A stretch of DNA of 64,000 nt from Rhizobium sullae. GTDB taxonomy: Bacteria > Pseudomonadota > Alphaproteobacteria > Rhizobiales > Rhizobiaceae. Within the stretch, counting starts at the first letter, position 1, and each line of letters starts with the position of its first letter. Location: contig NZ_CP104146.1 in assembly GCF_025200715.1 (NCBI RefSeq), forward strand, positions 124,001 through 188,000, written 5' to 3'. The translations under genes were made by a program, and so were the position numbers. The notes under the pieces are model-generated. The model worked only from the letters and a program-made list of their open reading frames with translations, searched no databases and was not told the origin of the DNA. Of this stretch, positions 20,881-30,762 are shown in pieces.

Positions 20881-21687
20881 GGTGATGTCACGTTGTCAGC
20901 GGCTTAACGGTTGTCGGGTAATGGGTTGGGATGAACAGTCCGGCCGTAAGCTACAAGAACCACCGCTTTCCACCGCAGATCATCGCCCGTGCGGTCTGGC
21001 TGTATTTTCGGTTCCCTTTGAGCCTGAGGATGGTCGAGGAGATGCTGCTGGAGCGCGGTATCGTCGTCTCCCATGAGACGATCCGGAGATGGGGTCGCAA
21101 ATTCGGAACGGCTTATGTCAGGCAGTTGTGCAGAAAGAGGCCTTCGCGAAAGGATATCTGGCATCTGGACGAGGTGGTGATTTCCATCGGCGGCCGCAAA
21201 CATTGGCTCTGGCGTGCCGTTGACCAAGACGGTTACGTTCTCGACGAGATCGTTCAAGCCCGCCGCGATACCCAAGCCGCCAGGCGATTGCTGGTCAGGC
21301 TGCTGAAGAAGCAAGGCCTGACGCCGAAGCGGATCGTCACCGACAAATTGCGCTCATATGGTGCTGCAAGACGGGAGGTGATGCCCGCCGTCGAACATCG
21401 ATCGCACAAGGGCCTGAACAATCGAGCCGAGAATTCTCACGTGCCGCTTCGAAAACGGGAGCGGATGATGCAGGGATTTCGATCCGTCGGCGGCTTGCAA
21501 CGGTTCATATCGATCTTTTCGGCACTCCGAAATCTCTTCGTCCCCCCGCACCAGAAAAACTCAGCCCTCGCCATCCACATCCATCGGATCCGCGCAATGG
21601 CGCAGTGGAAAGCCGTGACCGGCGCAACCGCCTGACGTCTCACATAAGCGCCTTGTTCCGACCTTGATCAAACAACGTGACATCGCC
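20881..21687 (+). mobile_element. IS6-family element, copy C (807 bp)
   Basis: Opposite orientation to copy A and identical to it at the positions that vary between copies. The right flank CCTCTATT matches the inverted flank of copy A. The left flank GTGGTAGG matches neither flank of copy A. Confidence 0.93.
20931..21635 (+). CDS. IS6-family transposase (copy C)
   Basis: 234 residues, the same DDE transposase as copy A, with Val in TAYVRQLC. Intact. Confidence 0.93.
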   Translation: MNSPAVSYKNHRFPPQIIARAVWLYFRFPLSLRMVEEMLLERGIVVSHETIRRWGRKFGTAYVRQLCRKRPSRKDIWHLDEVVISIGGRKHWLWRAVDQDGYVLDEIVQARRDTQAARRLLVRLLKKQGLTPKRIVTDKLRSYGAARREVMPAVEHRSHKGLNNRAENSHVPLRKRERMMQGFRSVGGLQRFISIFSALRNLFVPPHQKNSALAIHIHRIRAMAQWKAVTGATA

Positions 21688-21695
21688 CCTCTATT
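21688..21695. repeat. 8-bp IS6 target duplication in gltB (direct copy)
   Basis: CCTCTATT, partner of the inverted copy at 14094-14101. Confidence 0.88.
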
Positions 21696-22490
21696 ACAAG
21701 GACCTGTCGGATCCGCGTTTCGAAAGCGCGGTCGCCCTGGTGCACCAGCGCTTCTCGACCAACACCTTCCCGTCGTGGAAGCTCGCGCATCCCTATCGCA
21801 TGGTCGCCCATAACGGCGAGATCAACACGCTGCGGGGCAACGTCAACTGGATGAAGGCGCGCCAAGCCTCGGTCTCCTCGCCGCTGTTCGGCGAGGACAT
21901 CTCCAAGCTCTGGCCGATCTCCTACGAGGGGCAGTCGGACACGGCCTGCTTCGACAACGCGCTCGAATTCCTGGTGCGCGGCGGTTACTCGATGGCGCAT
22001 GCCGTGATGATGCTGATCCCGGAAGCCTGGGCCGGCAACCAGTCGATGGCGGCCGAACGCAAGGCCTTCTACGAATATCATGCGGCGCTGATGGAGCCCT
22101 GGGACGGGCCGGCTGCCGTCGCCTTCACCGACGGCAAGCAGATCGGCGCGACGCTCGACCGCAACGGACTGCGGCCGGCGCGCTACCTCGTCACCAATGA
22201 CGATCGCGTCATCATGGCGTCTGAAGCCGGCGTGCTGCCGGTTCCGGAAGAGATCATCATCCAGAAGTGGCGCCTGCAGCCGGGCAAAATGCTGCTGATC
22301 GATATGGAAGAAGGCCGTATCATCTCAGACGACGAGGTGAAGTCGCAACTGGCAACGGCCCATCCCTATCGCAGCTGGCTCGACCGGACCCAGCTCATTC
22401 TCGAAGACCTGAAGCCGGTGGAACCGCGGGCGCTGCGCCGCGACGTGTCGCTGCTCGACCGCCAGCAGGCCTTCGACTACACGATCGAAG
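21688..22490 (+). pseudogene. gltB: gltB middle part, between IS6 copies C and D
   Basis: About 267 residues of the GltB amidotransferase domain ([49 protein letters not shown]). The frame continues exactly from the fragment at 14094-14805 and is cut again after [10 protein letters not shown] by copy D. The central, FMN and Fe-S parts of GltB are not in the window. Confidence 0.92.
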
Positions 22491-23297
22491 GGTGATGTCA
22501 CGTTGTCAGCGGCTTAACGGTTGTCGGATAATGGGTTGGGATGAACAGTCCGGCCGTAAGCTACAAGAACCACCGCTTTCCACCGCAGATCATCGCCCGT
22601 GCGGTCTGGCTGTATTTTCGGTTCCCTTTGAGCCTGAGGATGGTCGAGGAGATGCTGCTGGAGCGCGGTATCGTCGTCTCCCATGAGACGATCCGGAGAT
22701 GGGGTCGCAAATTCGGAACGGCTTATGCCAGGCAGTTGTGCAGAAAGAGGCCTTCGCGAAAGGATATCTGGCATCTGGACGAGGTGGTGATTTCCATCGG
22801 CGGCCGCAAACATTGGCTCTGGCGTGCCGTTGACCAAGACGGTTACGTTCTCGACGAGATCGTTCAAGCCCGCCGCGATACCCAAGCCGCCAGGCGATTG
22901 CTGGTCAGGCTGCTGAAGAAGCAAGGCCTGACGCCGAAGCGGATCGTCACCGACAAATTGCGCTCATATGGTGCTGCAAGACGGGAGGTGATGCCCGCCG
23001 TCGAACATCGATCGCACAAGGGCCTGAACAATCGAGCCGAGAATTCTCACGTGCCGCTTCGAAAACGGGAGCGGATGATGCAGGGATTTCGATCCGTCGG
23101 CGGCTTGCAACGGTTCATATCGATCTTTTCGGCACTCCGAAATCTCTTCGTCCCCCCGCACCAGAAAAACTCAGCCCTCGCCATCCACATCCATCGGATC
23201 CGCGCAATGGCGCAGTGGAAAGCCGTGACCGGCGCAACCGCCTGACGTCTCACATAAGCGCCTTGTTCCGACCTTGATCAAACAACGTGACATCGCC
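22491..23297 (+). mobile_element. IS6-family element, copy D (807 bp)
   Basis: Same element. It shares with copy E the variant GTCGGATAATGG and Ala in TAYARQLC. The flanks GATCGAAG and CTTTCGCG do not match. Confidence 0.93.
22541..23245 (+). CDS. IS6-family transposase (copy D)
   Basis: 234 residues, intact DDE transposase as in the other copies. Confidence 0.93.
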   Translation: MNSPAVSYKNHRFPPQIIARAVWLYFRFPLSLRMVEEMLLERGIVVSHETIRRWGRKFGTAYARQLCRKRPSRKDIWHLDEVVISIGGRKHWLWRAVDQDGYVLDEIVQARRDTQAARRLLVRLLKKQGLTPKRIVTDKLRSYGAARREVMPAVEHRSHKGLNNRAENSHVPLRKRERMMQGFRSVGGLQRFISIFSALRNLFVPPHQKNSALAIHIHRIRAMAQWKAVTGATA

Positions 23298-23539
23298 CTT
23301 TCGCGTGGCTACCGGCCGCCAAATGCGCAGAAGTCCGGATGGTGGGGTCATCGTCAAATCAGCAGTCGCTGTCTTTGGTTGATAAAGGCTGCGTGTCACC
23401 AGGAACAGATCTTGTTCCGGCCCCAATCTGCACCGCCGGCAGCGGGCACATTTCGTGAGTCACGAGGATCGGCAGTCGGAACAACCGTACTACTAAATTG
23501 TCCACCAAAGATGTGTCGTCTGCGGCGTTTGGCGATCAA
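23298..23539. other. Short stretch after IS6 copy D; nothing recognised
   Basis: 242 bp with no recognisable coding or repeat structure. Confidence 0.35.
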
Positions 23540-23716
23540 TTATCGCGAGCCACGGTGGCAAGGCTGATTTCGCGGTCGATGAGATCCGCAACATCATCCG
23601 GATGATGAAAGACGCCGATCATTGCGACGCCCTCGCCGCAAAGCATCGAAAGCCTGGGCCGGGTCGCTGCCTGCGTCCTGCTCGTCCGGTTCGAATCTTT
23701 GGCTTTCGTCCGTCAT
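23540..23716 (-). pseudogene. Mosaic of plasmid ORF start and PhnL-like C-terminus
   Basis: ATG 23716 (AGGAGACGCC before it) starts MTDESQRFEPDEQDAGSDPA and QAFDALRR, like the small conserved proteins encoded after traA on rhizobial plasmids. The sequence then switches frame to EGVAMIGVFHHPDDVADLID, which resembles the end of PhnL-type phosphonate ATPases. It looks like a deletion junction between two genes. Confidence 0.35.
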
Positions 23717-23724
23717 GGCGTCTC

Positions 23725-23928
23725 CTATCGTTCTAATCCGAGGCTCCGGCTCTGCCTCAGCTGTTGCTCGATCGCGCGGGAAAGATTCTGATCCTGCCGG
23801 ATATGGGTGATGCCGAGATCACGGCTCCGGTTGCGCAAGACCGATTCAACCTGTGGGTCGCGCTCAAGGCTTTTGGCCATGCCGCGCATTTGCCCTTCAA
23901 TCTGCTGGCGGGCATCATCGTTGCGTCA
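23725..23928 (-). pseudogene. traA: traA (conjugal relaxase) C-terminal remnant
   Basis: The minus-strand frame DDARQQIEGQMRGMAKSLER, DPQVESVLRNRSRDLGI to a TAG at 23725-23727 resembles the C-terminus of Ti/Sym-plasmid TraA relaxases. The stop is followed 8 bp later by the start of the ORF at 23716, the usual order on such plasmids. All catalytic parts are missing. Confidence 0.45.
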
Positions 23929-24210
23929 GCTTGATGTGCTTACGACCAAACGAATTTGAGACTATTTCATTTTATGGATCCACTTTTTTGAAATATATTC
24001 ATGATACATTCATGGAACCGCACTAAGGGTTGAATCGAACAATTCACTCGGAGTTCAAAAATGATATCGCGACGACGGATTGTCTCGCCGATCCGTACGG
24101 GCCACTACTGATGGCAGCCTGGCAGGGATTTTGCCCGACCGGCGGGGGCCGTGCTTCCGCACCGGTCGGCGAACTGCTTTCACGACCGGACGTTACGGGC
24201 TCGAAATAGC

Positions 24211-25485
24211 ATGTCGCAAGCACCTATCCTGTTCTTTGGCGACAGCTGCATCGGAACTGATCCGGATCATGCCGCCACCTTAGCCGAAATCGTTGAGCTC
24301 GCCTTGGGTCTGGTGGACTACCACAACATTAGCGCCGCCATTTTCCTCGGTGATCAGATTATGGGCTATTGCGGAAGAGAGGAACTGCGCTCGCAATGGG
24401 CGGTGTTTCATTCCGGTCCGATGCGGCGCCTTTCTGAAAAGGTGCGAACACTGCACATAGCCAGCAACCATGTCTGGTATGATGAGCACAGTGCGCTCGA
24501 ATACGAAGAACAAAACGGCTACCCAGAGTGGCTGGAGGCCATTGCCGGTATCCAATTCGTCGCCATTAACACCGCGCGCATCGATCGCCGTGGTGATGCC
24601 GGCATAGATTGTCGGAGCCTCGAGAGCGCATTGTCGCGGCTCGATCCAGGCAAACCCATCGTTGTCGTTGGCCATCACCCAATCTGGCCAATCAACGGCT
24701 ACGATCGCGCCCCGCAATGGATTGTCCCTGCCGATGAAGGTCAGAAGGCCTGGCGGATAATGCAGGAAAACAATGTCCGCCTTTATGCATGTAGCCACAT
24801 CATCGCGTTTGACGTGCAGCTCAAGGGCGGTCTCGCGCAAGTCTGCACCGGAGGCGCCGGCACAAAATACGGCGCGCAGGCGGCAATGCCTGGACAGGTG
24901 GAAGGTCCACATCTCGTCCTCGCCAGCGGCCTGGGCTCTGACCGAATGTGTATTGAGCGGATCGGTGTGGCTCCGACGGAGCGGGAAGTTTGGCGATTGA
25001 CGCGGGAAGCGGATGGCTGGCGTTATTCCGATTTCCGGCGGGTGGACCTGTCCGTGGATATGCTACCCCCTGATGCAAGAGGATATGGGTTCGACATTAG
25101 CAGGGTGTATGGGGATGAGGGCAGCATTGAGATTTTCGCGCATGACGAGGGGCCGGCGATTTGCGCTATCGATTACTCCGATAATCGCATCGTATTGAAC
25201 CTGACCCCTTCACCGGGAGAAGATTCCCGGCAGTGGACGGCAAAACCGGCCGGAAATTGGTCATCCGCACAAATTGAAGTTGTCGCGGGGGCCGGCCCTG
25301 GCGGTGTTCTCCTCCGGATTGACAGCGAGCCTCAAAGCTCAATGAAAACCGTGGCAGCGCGGGGGCTGGAACAGGTGCGGCGTGTGACAGGCACTGTGCA
25401 AACGGGCTCGGGCAATACGCGCGCGGCATTTTTGGTGCCGGGCTCTCAACCTCCTAAGCTCGACTTTGTACAAAATCGGTTGTGA
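24211..25485 (+). CDS. Calcineurin-like phosphoesterase with degenerate metal ligands
   Basis: ATG 24211 begins MSQAPILFFGDSCIGTD. The metallophosphoesterase blocks can be followed (IFLGDQI, IASNHVWYDE, VVVGHHPIWP, YACSHIIAFD), but several expected ligands are replaced: DxH has become DSC, GDxxD lacks the second D, and GNHE has become SNHV. The first 250 residues carry this fold. The rest is a beta-rich region of unknown role. The last 10 codons come from the IS701-type element (left end 25457), so the native 3' end is lost. Catalysis is doubtful. Confidence 0.6.
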   Translation: MSQAPILFFGDSCIGTDPDHAATLAEIVELALGLVDYHNISAAIFLGDQIMGYCGREELRSQWAVFHSGPMRRLSEKVRTLHIASNHVWYDEHSALEYEEQNGYPEWLEAIAGIQFVAINTARIDRRGDAGIDCRSLESALSRLDPGKPIVVVGHHPIWPINGYDRAPQWIVPADEGQKAWRIMQENNVRLYACSHIIAFDVQLKGGLAQVCTGGAGTKYGAQAAMPGQVEGPHLVLASGLGSDRMCIERIGVAPTEREVWRLTREADGWRYSDFRRVDLSVDMLPPDARGYGFDISRVYGDEGSIEIFAHDEGPAICAIDYSDNRIVLNLTPSPGEDSRQWTAKPAGNWSSAQIEVVAGAGPGGVLLRIDSEPQSSMKTVAARGLEQVRRVTGTVQTGSGNTRAAFLVPGSQPPKLDFVQNRL

Positions 25486-26973
25486 TTTCGGGCGCTGCTG
25501 AGCAGCTCGGGTGAATCAATTCGCCGCAGGTTTCGGCCTTGCACCTTTCGTTTGGTCGGATTCGAACGGATGGATGAGCGAACAACAACATGATCGTAGC
25601 AGTGAGCCGGGAGACGCGGTCCCCCACATCCTTCGCCAATGGCTGTCGCCATTTCGTTTCTGGTTTACCGCGCCGAGTTGGGAGCATCTGCTGGTCCTGG
25701 TGATGGGTGCGCTCCTTTCGCCTGGCAAGCGAACTGTGACGGCCTGCTTGCGGATTACCGGTCGTGCGGAGGCAAGCAATTTTGCCGCCTATCATCAACT
25801 CCTAAACCGCGCCCGCTGGAACCCCCGCCTGTTGGCGGCCCGCCTGCTATCCATCATCGTTGCCAGGTTCGTGCGCGTTGGCCCCGTCGTGATCGGGATG
25901 GACGATACAATCGAACGGCGTTGGGGCCAACGCATCGCCGCTCGTGGCATTTATCGTGACCCGGTGCGCTCAAGCCACGGGCACTTCGTCAAGGCAAGCG
26001 GCCTGCGCTGGTTGAGCTTCATGGTCCTTTCCCCTGTCCCATGGGCCAAATGCATCAAAGCCCTGCCCGTGTTGACGATCCTGTGCCCCTCTGAGCGTCA
26101 TGATCAGAAGAAGGGCCGAAAGCACAAGCTGCTGACGGATTGGGCAAGGCAAGGCGTCTTGCAGCTTTGCCGCTGGCTGCCGGACCGCGAAATCATCTTT
26201 GTCGGCGATAGCAGCTTTGCCGTTCATACACTGGCTGCGGCTCTGCCCGGCACGGCCACTCTCATCACGCGGTTGCGTCTGGATGCCAGTCTCTTTGCTC
26301 CACCGGATCAGAGGCACGAACATTCTCTGGGGCGACCGGCGCAAAAAGGCAGGCCATTGCCGAAACTGAAAACGCTCCTCAAAGACACGAAGACCGAGTG
26401 GCAACGCATCGTCGCATCCTCTTGGTACGGCAAGCAAACCGACAAACCCTTGATGTCACCTCAGGAACCGGCCTCTGGTATCGGCGTGGAACGCCCCCGA
26501 GACCAATTCGCTGGGTTCTCGTTCGAGACCCGTCAGGCCGTCGTGAACCCCAGGCGTTCATGAGCACCAACGTCAACCTTGAGCCCGCTCAGATCATTGC
26601 CTACTTCGTTCGGCGCTGGCAGATCGAGGTCACCTTCGCCGAAACCCGTGCGCATCTTGGCGTGGAAACCCAACGGCAGTGGAACGACAAAGCCATCATG
26701 CGCACGACACCGTCGCTGCTGGCGCTCTACAGTCTCTGACACTCTGGGCATGCGAAATGCTTGGCCGAGGCGCTCTTCCCTATGCTGCAGCATGGTACAA
26801 GAAAACAGAGTTCACCTTCTCCGATGCCATCGGCGCGGTTCGCATGGTCCTGTGGGGCCAGGACATTTATCGACAGTACCCGCCAGACCCGGACGTTCCT
26901 CAAATTCAACCAAACCGACTCAAGCGCATGACACAAGCCCTTTGCTTCGCCGCATAATGTACAAAGTCGAGCT
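25457..26973 (+). mobile_element. IS701-family element
   Basis: Terminal inverted repeats AGCTCGACTTTGTACA at 25457-25472 and 26958-26973. The element is about 1.5 kb with one transposase frame, broken by frameshifts. It abuts the IS5 element, whose left end begins 3 bp later. Confidence 0.75.
25511..26957 (+). pseudogene. IS701-family transposase, frameshifted
   Basis: Frame 1 covers the N-terminal and first catalytic parts (VVIGMDDTIERRWGQRIAAR, GDSSFAVHTLAAALPG) to about 26400. A second frame continues with PIRWVLVRDPSGRREPQAF and WQIEVTFAETRAHLGVETQR to 26739. A third ends with YKKTEFTFSDAIGAVRMVLW at 26957. Two frameshifts make it inactive unless they are sequencing errors. Confidence 0.8.
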
Positions 26974-26995
26974 AAGAGTCGGACTCGAAAAGAGG

Positions 26996-27588
26996 TCAAT
27001 GATAGCAATATCTTGAGAGACGGCGCGTGATGAGGCGTATGTGGGCGATCATGATCCACGCCTCGGCGGAAGCGACGGATTTCTCGAAGTCCTTCGCCAG
27101 CCTTCTGCATCTGCCGAGCCATGCGAAGGTCCGTTCAACGACCCATCTGCGCGGTAGAACCTCGAAGCCCTTTGCCTTGTCGGATCGCTTGATGATTTCC
27201 AGTGTCCAGTGCCCGATTTTCCGCAGTCGCCTTTTCAGCTTGTCACCCGCGTAGCCGCCATCGGCAAAGACATGCAGCAGCCAAGGCCATCTTTGGCGGA
27301 TGGATTTCAAGAGGTCCGGAGCACCGTCCCTGTCCTGAATGTCAGCGCTATGGACCATGAGACCGACCATCAGGCCGAGCGTGTCGACAAGGATGTGACG
27401 TTTGCGTCCCTTGATCTTTTTTCCGGCATCATAACCCCGAATGCCGCCGCTTTCGGTGGTTTTCACGCTCTGGCTGTCTATGACGCCTGCCGTCGGGCTG
27501 GCCTCTTTGCCTTCCAACTCGCGTGCTTCCATCACGAGATGATGGTTGATCCGGCTCCACAGACCCATTGCTCTCCATTCGTAGAAAT
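26996..27588 (-). pseudogene. IS5-family transposase, C-terminal part
   Basis: About 190 residues carry the DDE core: GVIDSQSVKTTESGG, KKIKGRKRHILVDTLGL, VFADGGYAGDKLK and RRWVVERTFAWLGRCRRL. The N-terminal part continues on the far side of the nested IS3 element at 28865-29144. Joining them across AACG restores STVQRYFYEWRAMGLWS. Confidence 0.9.
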
Positions 27589-27610
27589 AACGTGACCTGC
27601 CACTAATCTT

Positions 27611-28540
27611 TCATCCAGCGGCGGTTAGAGCCCCGGCGGTTTTGAATACGCCAAGTGGCGGGGTGGTAGCAACCGGCGGAAACGCGAAGCTTTCATCTTG
27701 CGCAGCGTTGGAGCCGGTTGCGGCGATGGACCCGGCATAGTCTGCCGGGGTTTGATATCCGAGCGATGAGTGTGGCCGGAAATTGTTATAATCTTCGGCC
27801 CATTCAGCGATGGCGCTGCGAGCATGATCGAGGCCGAAGAACAGGCTCTCGTTGAGCAACTCGTCGCGCATGCGGCCGTTGAAACTCTCGACATAGCCGT
27901 TCTGCATCGGTTTGCCCGGCGCGATGTAATGCCACTCGACCTTGTGATCTTTCGACCAGGCAAGGATGGCATTCGACGTGAATTCCGTGCCGTTGTCGGA
28001 GACGATCATGCCCGGTTTGCCACGCCGTTCGATCAGTGCTGTCAGTTCTCGCGCCACACGACGACCGGAGATAGATGTGTCCGGGATCGCCGCCAGGCAT
28101 TCGCGCGTCACATCATCGACGACGTTGAGAACGCGGAAGCGTCTGCCGCAGGCAAGCTGATCGTGGACGAAATCCAATGACCAGCGGGCATTGGCCTTCG
28201 CTTCGACCAGGATCGGCGCACGGGTGCCAACAGCACGCCGCCGGGCTTTCCGCTTGCGGACCGAAAGACCTTCCTCGCGATACAGCCGGTAGATGCGGTT
28301 GACGCCGGATGGCTCTCCGTCCCGCCGAAGCAGGACGAATAGCCGCCGGTAGCCGAAGCGTCTTCGCTCACTGGCCAACTCGCGTAGTTTCGCTCGCAAT
28401 TCAACCTCCAGCGGTCGGCAGGACCGATAGCGGATCGTCTTGCGGTCGGCGGATATAATCTGGCAGGCCCGCCGTTCCGAAAGACCCATGACGGTCTTCA
28501 GATGCGTGACGGCGTCACGCTTGGCGGCAGGCCCTACCAT
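27611..28540 (-). CDS. IS3-family transposase OrfB (copy 2)
   Basis: 309 residues with the same DDE integrase core as copy 1. It has Ala in FPPVATTPP, where copy 1 has Ser. Confidence 0.92.
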   Translation of the reverse strand: MVGPAAKRDAVTHLKTVMGLSERRACQIISADRKTIRYRSCRPLEVELRAKLRELASERRRFGYRRLFVLLRRDGEPSGVNRIYRLYREEGLSVRKRKARRRAVGTRAPILVEAKANARWSLDFVHDQLACGRRFRVLNVVDDVTRECLAAIPDTSISGRRVARELTALIERRGKPGMIVSDNGTEFTSNAILAWSKDHKVEWHYIAPGKPMQNGYVESFNGRMRDELLNESLFFGLDHARSAIAEWAEDYNNFRPHSSLGYQTPADYAGSIAATGSNAAQDESFAFPPVATTPPLGVFKTAGALTAAG

Positions 28541-28800
28541 TTTTTTGATAGAAGCTCCCGAAGAGCGGCTGCATCCAGCATCTGCTCGGCGAGCAGCTTC
28601 TTCAGCTTGGCATTCTCGTCCTCAAGCGCCTTCAGCCGCTTCGCCTCAGAGACCTCCATGCCCCCGTATTTGGCCTTCCAGTTATAAAACGTTGCTTCTG
28701 AAATCCCGTGTTTGCGGCAGAGGTCGGCTGCCTTCGCGCCAGCCTCTTGCTCCTTCAGCACGGCAATAATCTGCTCTTCCGAAAATCTCTGCTTCTTCAT
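28534..28800 (-). CDS. IS3-family transposase OrfA (copy 2)
   Basis: 88 residues, identical in sequence to OrfA of copy 1, ending at the A7 slippery run. Confidence 0.9.
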   Translation of the reverse strand: MKKQRFSEEQIIAVLKEQEAGAKAADLCRKHGISEATFYNWKAKYGGMEVSEAKRLKALEDENAKLKKLLAEQMLDAAALRELLSKKW

Positions 28801-28864
28801 GCGTCCGTCCCTTAATAGGCCGGAACTCTAATCCATTCTGGAGGAAATTCGCAGTGGCAGGTCA

Positions 28865-29144
28865 AACGCTGAACGGTTGAACAGGGCGGGAAATCCTTCG
28901 GCAGCATACGCCACTGGCAACCCGTCGAGGCGATGTAGAGCAGCGCGTTCAACACCTCTCGCAAATCTGTGGTGCGGGGACGCCCGACACGTCGCGCCGC
29001 TGGCAGAAAGGGCTGCACCAGGCTCCATTCACGATCCGTCAGATCGCTTGCATAACGGGTCGCGCGCCGGGCATAGTGCCGACGGGTGATTTCAGTCAGG
29101 CCATCGTGAGCTCCATCGAATCTTTGCAAATCCGACGGAACCAC
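28865..29144 (-). pseudogene. IS5-family transposase, N-terminal part
   Basis: [40 protein letters not shown] and [14 protein letters not shown] form the usual IS5 N-terminal domain. It is cut at STVQ by IS3 copy 2. Confidence 0.88.
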
Positions 29145-29231
29145 AACCTATTGAAATCACCCACTTCTTTTTGAGGCAGTCTCTAAGATGCGGGGAGAAC
29201 AGAAAAGGGCTACCCCAAAGGCTGCAGATAC

Positions 29232-29723
29232 TCAGACGGTTAATTGACTTCGAAAAACGCCCAACGTCAGCGGCGTTATCAAATCAGGGTTAGAGGATGC
29301 AGTCGCAAGAGCCTCGGTAACGTTCCACCACTTGGCATTTTTTGTTCCGTCCCCAAATGATTTGGGTGTTCCCTCTCCCTCGCATGAGATCACCAAGAGA
29401 AGAGATGGATATGGACCAACCACGTACTGAGACACAATTGTTGGATAGACGGTTAAAACCGCATCTTTGCTGCTGATGTCAAATCTAAAACTCTTATCCA
29501 GGATACGTGTTAATTTAATTCCCGTTTCTTCTTGTACCTCACGGGTTAAGCAATCTGTTACTGCCTCAAATGCCCGGAGTTTCCCCCCGGGAAGCTCTAT
29601 TTTTCCCGAGTTTTGTTTATCCGATTGCGGCTTCCACCTCTCTTGAAGCAGAATTTGTGTTTTGTTGGAACCATGTTTATAGACAAGGCCATATACATTC
29701 GGAATAGAGAGTTCTTCTTTCAT
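29232..29723 (-). CDS. NUDIX hydrolase (last gene of nucleotide operon)
   Basis: 163 residues from ATG 29723 (MKEELSIPNVYGLV), one base after the stop of the kinase-deaminase gene, so coupling is likely. A longer in-frame start at 29756 overlaps that gene. The NUDIX box is perfect (GX5EX7REVXEEXG, from GGKLRAFEAV to EETGI, about residues 46-69). NUDIX enzymes cleave nucleoside diphosphates linked to another group, including unusual (d)NTPs. In this operon it could sanitise or mature a modified pyrimidine nucleotide. The substrate cannot be read from the sequence. Confidence 0.85.
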   Translation of the reverse strand: MKEELSIPNVYGLVYKHGSNKTQILLQERWKPQSDKQNSGKIELPGGKLRAFEAVTDCLTREVQEETGIKLTRILDKSFRFDISSKDAVLTVYPTIVSQYVVGPYPSLLLVISCEGEGTPKSFGDGTKNAKWWNVTEALATASSNPDLITPLTLGVFRSQLTV

Positions 29724-29724
29724 G

Positions 29725-30762
29725 CTATGTAGCTTGTTTCCATTTAGATGGAACATATTTCGCAGGTAGTAGGCTTGCTACTTCTACTATGGAATGGGAC
29801 AGGCCATTGTGCAGAATTGCCTTCATTTTCAGATTGTAATCGAGTAAGAGCTCCCGGCAGAGCCCGCAAGGAGGAACGACGCGTGGGTTACCCTCTTCGC
29901 TCGGTTTGGGATGACGGACTGCTACTATAAGTTGGGGAGTCGTGTGCTTAAGTTCGAGCGCACGTCCAAGGGCCATCGCTTCTGCGCAGATCGAGGCACG
30001 CCCTACTCCAGCCTCGAGATGGAGGCCGAAGGTGATCGACCCGTCTTGGCAGAGTACAGCTGCTCCAATTTGGTGGCGTTCCTCGACATACCTTTCAGAA
30101 ATATACGCCGTGGCTTCACCAACCAAATCGTGAATGGCTGCATCTCTATCCGTAATCCATTCAATTTGATCCTTGCTTGTCGCGGGTTGACTGCTCCACT
30201 TGACCACCACTTCACGTAGCATGTTGTCGAGATCATCGAAGCCTTTGTCATTGACGACATGTACGCTTGCGTGAATCGACACTTCGCCCTTTTCCGTAAT
30301 GTGTTGATCGTCGCCAATCGTGGCGTCCGCTCTCGAAAGTTTTCTCGCACGCCTCAAGTCGTCTGGCGCCTTGATCTCTACAATTTTGAACCCAAGCAAC
30401 TGGAGTCTTTGGAGGTCAATAGGTCGCGCGTCGTCGCATACAATTGTGTCGTGGCCCAACAAATAAAGATATCTACATCTCCGAGCAAAATCCTCCATCA
30501 TAAACGGGGGCCGGATTTTTCGAATGTGCGCGCCGAAAAAATTCAGGAGTTCGCCGTCTTGCTGCCCGATTTCGAGTTCGGTGCCCATTCGCGCGTAAGC
30601 CTGGCGTTGAACGTCGTATAGAGGCTTGCCAATAGAGCATTGGGCTACTTTCCTGCCCATCATTTCGATCATCCTGCCGATGACTTTAGCGGAGGTGGAT
30701 TTTCCCGCTCCGGGTAAGCCTGTGAGAGCAATGAGTAGCGGTTGTTTATTCATTATGAACAT
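29725..30762 (-). CDS. P-loop (deoxy)nucleotide kinase fused to cytidine deaminase
   Basis: 345 residues. The N-terminal half is a P-loop kinase (IALTGLPGAGKSTSAKVIG, about residues 11-29), similar in style to dNMP kinases. The C-terminal half from about residue 228 is a cytidine-deaminase fold with the zinc motifs ICAEAMALG (CAE) and PPCGLCREL (PCxxC). A kinase joined to a cytidine deaminase is unusual. The start is ATG 30762 or ATG 30753. The latter overlaps the methyltransferase stop as TAATG, a typical coupling junction. Both domains keep their key residues, so an active bifunctional enzyme on (deoxy)cytidine compounds is likely. Confidence 0.8.
   Translation of the reverse strand: MFIMNKQPLLIALTGLPGAGKSTSAKVIGRMIEMMGRKVAQCSIGKPLYDVQRQAYARMGTELEIGQQDGELLNFFGAHIRKIRPPFMMEDFARRCRYLYLLGHDTIVCDDARPIDLQRLQLLGFKIVEIKAPDDLRRARKLSRADATIGDDQHITEKGEVSIHASVHVVNDKGFDDLDNMLREVVVKWSSQPATSKDQIEWITDRDAAIHDLVGEATAYISERYVEERHQIGAAVLCQDGSITFGLHLEAGVGRASICAEAMALGRALELKHTTPQLIVAVRHPKPSEEGNPRVVPPCGLCRELLLDYNLKMKAILHNGLSHSIVEVASLLPAKYVPSKWKQAT

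Larger units (their letters stand above)
27593..28864 (-). mobile_element. IS3-family element, copy 2, 4-bp duplication AACG
   Basis: 1272 bp, nearly identical to the element at 9609-10881, with the same ends. AACG flanks it on both sides (27589-27592, 28865-28868). It is nested in the IS5 transposase gene. Confidence 0.92.
26976..29181 (-). mobile_element. IS5-family (IS427-like) element interrupted by IS3 copy 2
   Basis: Imperfect terminal repeats begin GAGTCGGACTC (left) and GAGACTGCCTC (right). The 3-bp duplication TAA lies at 26973-26975 and 29182-29184. Without the nested IS3 element and one AACG copy the element would be about 930 bp. Confidence 0.82.
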
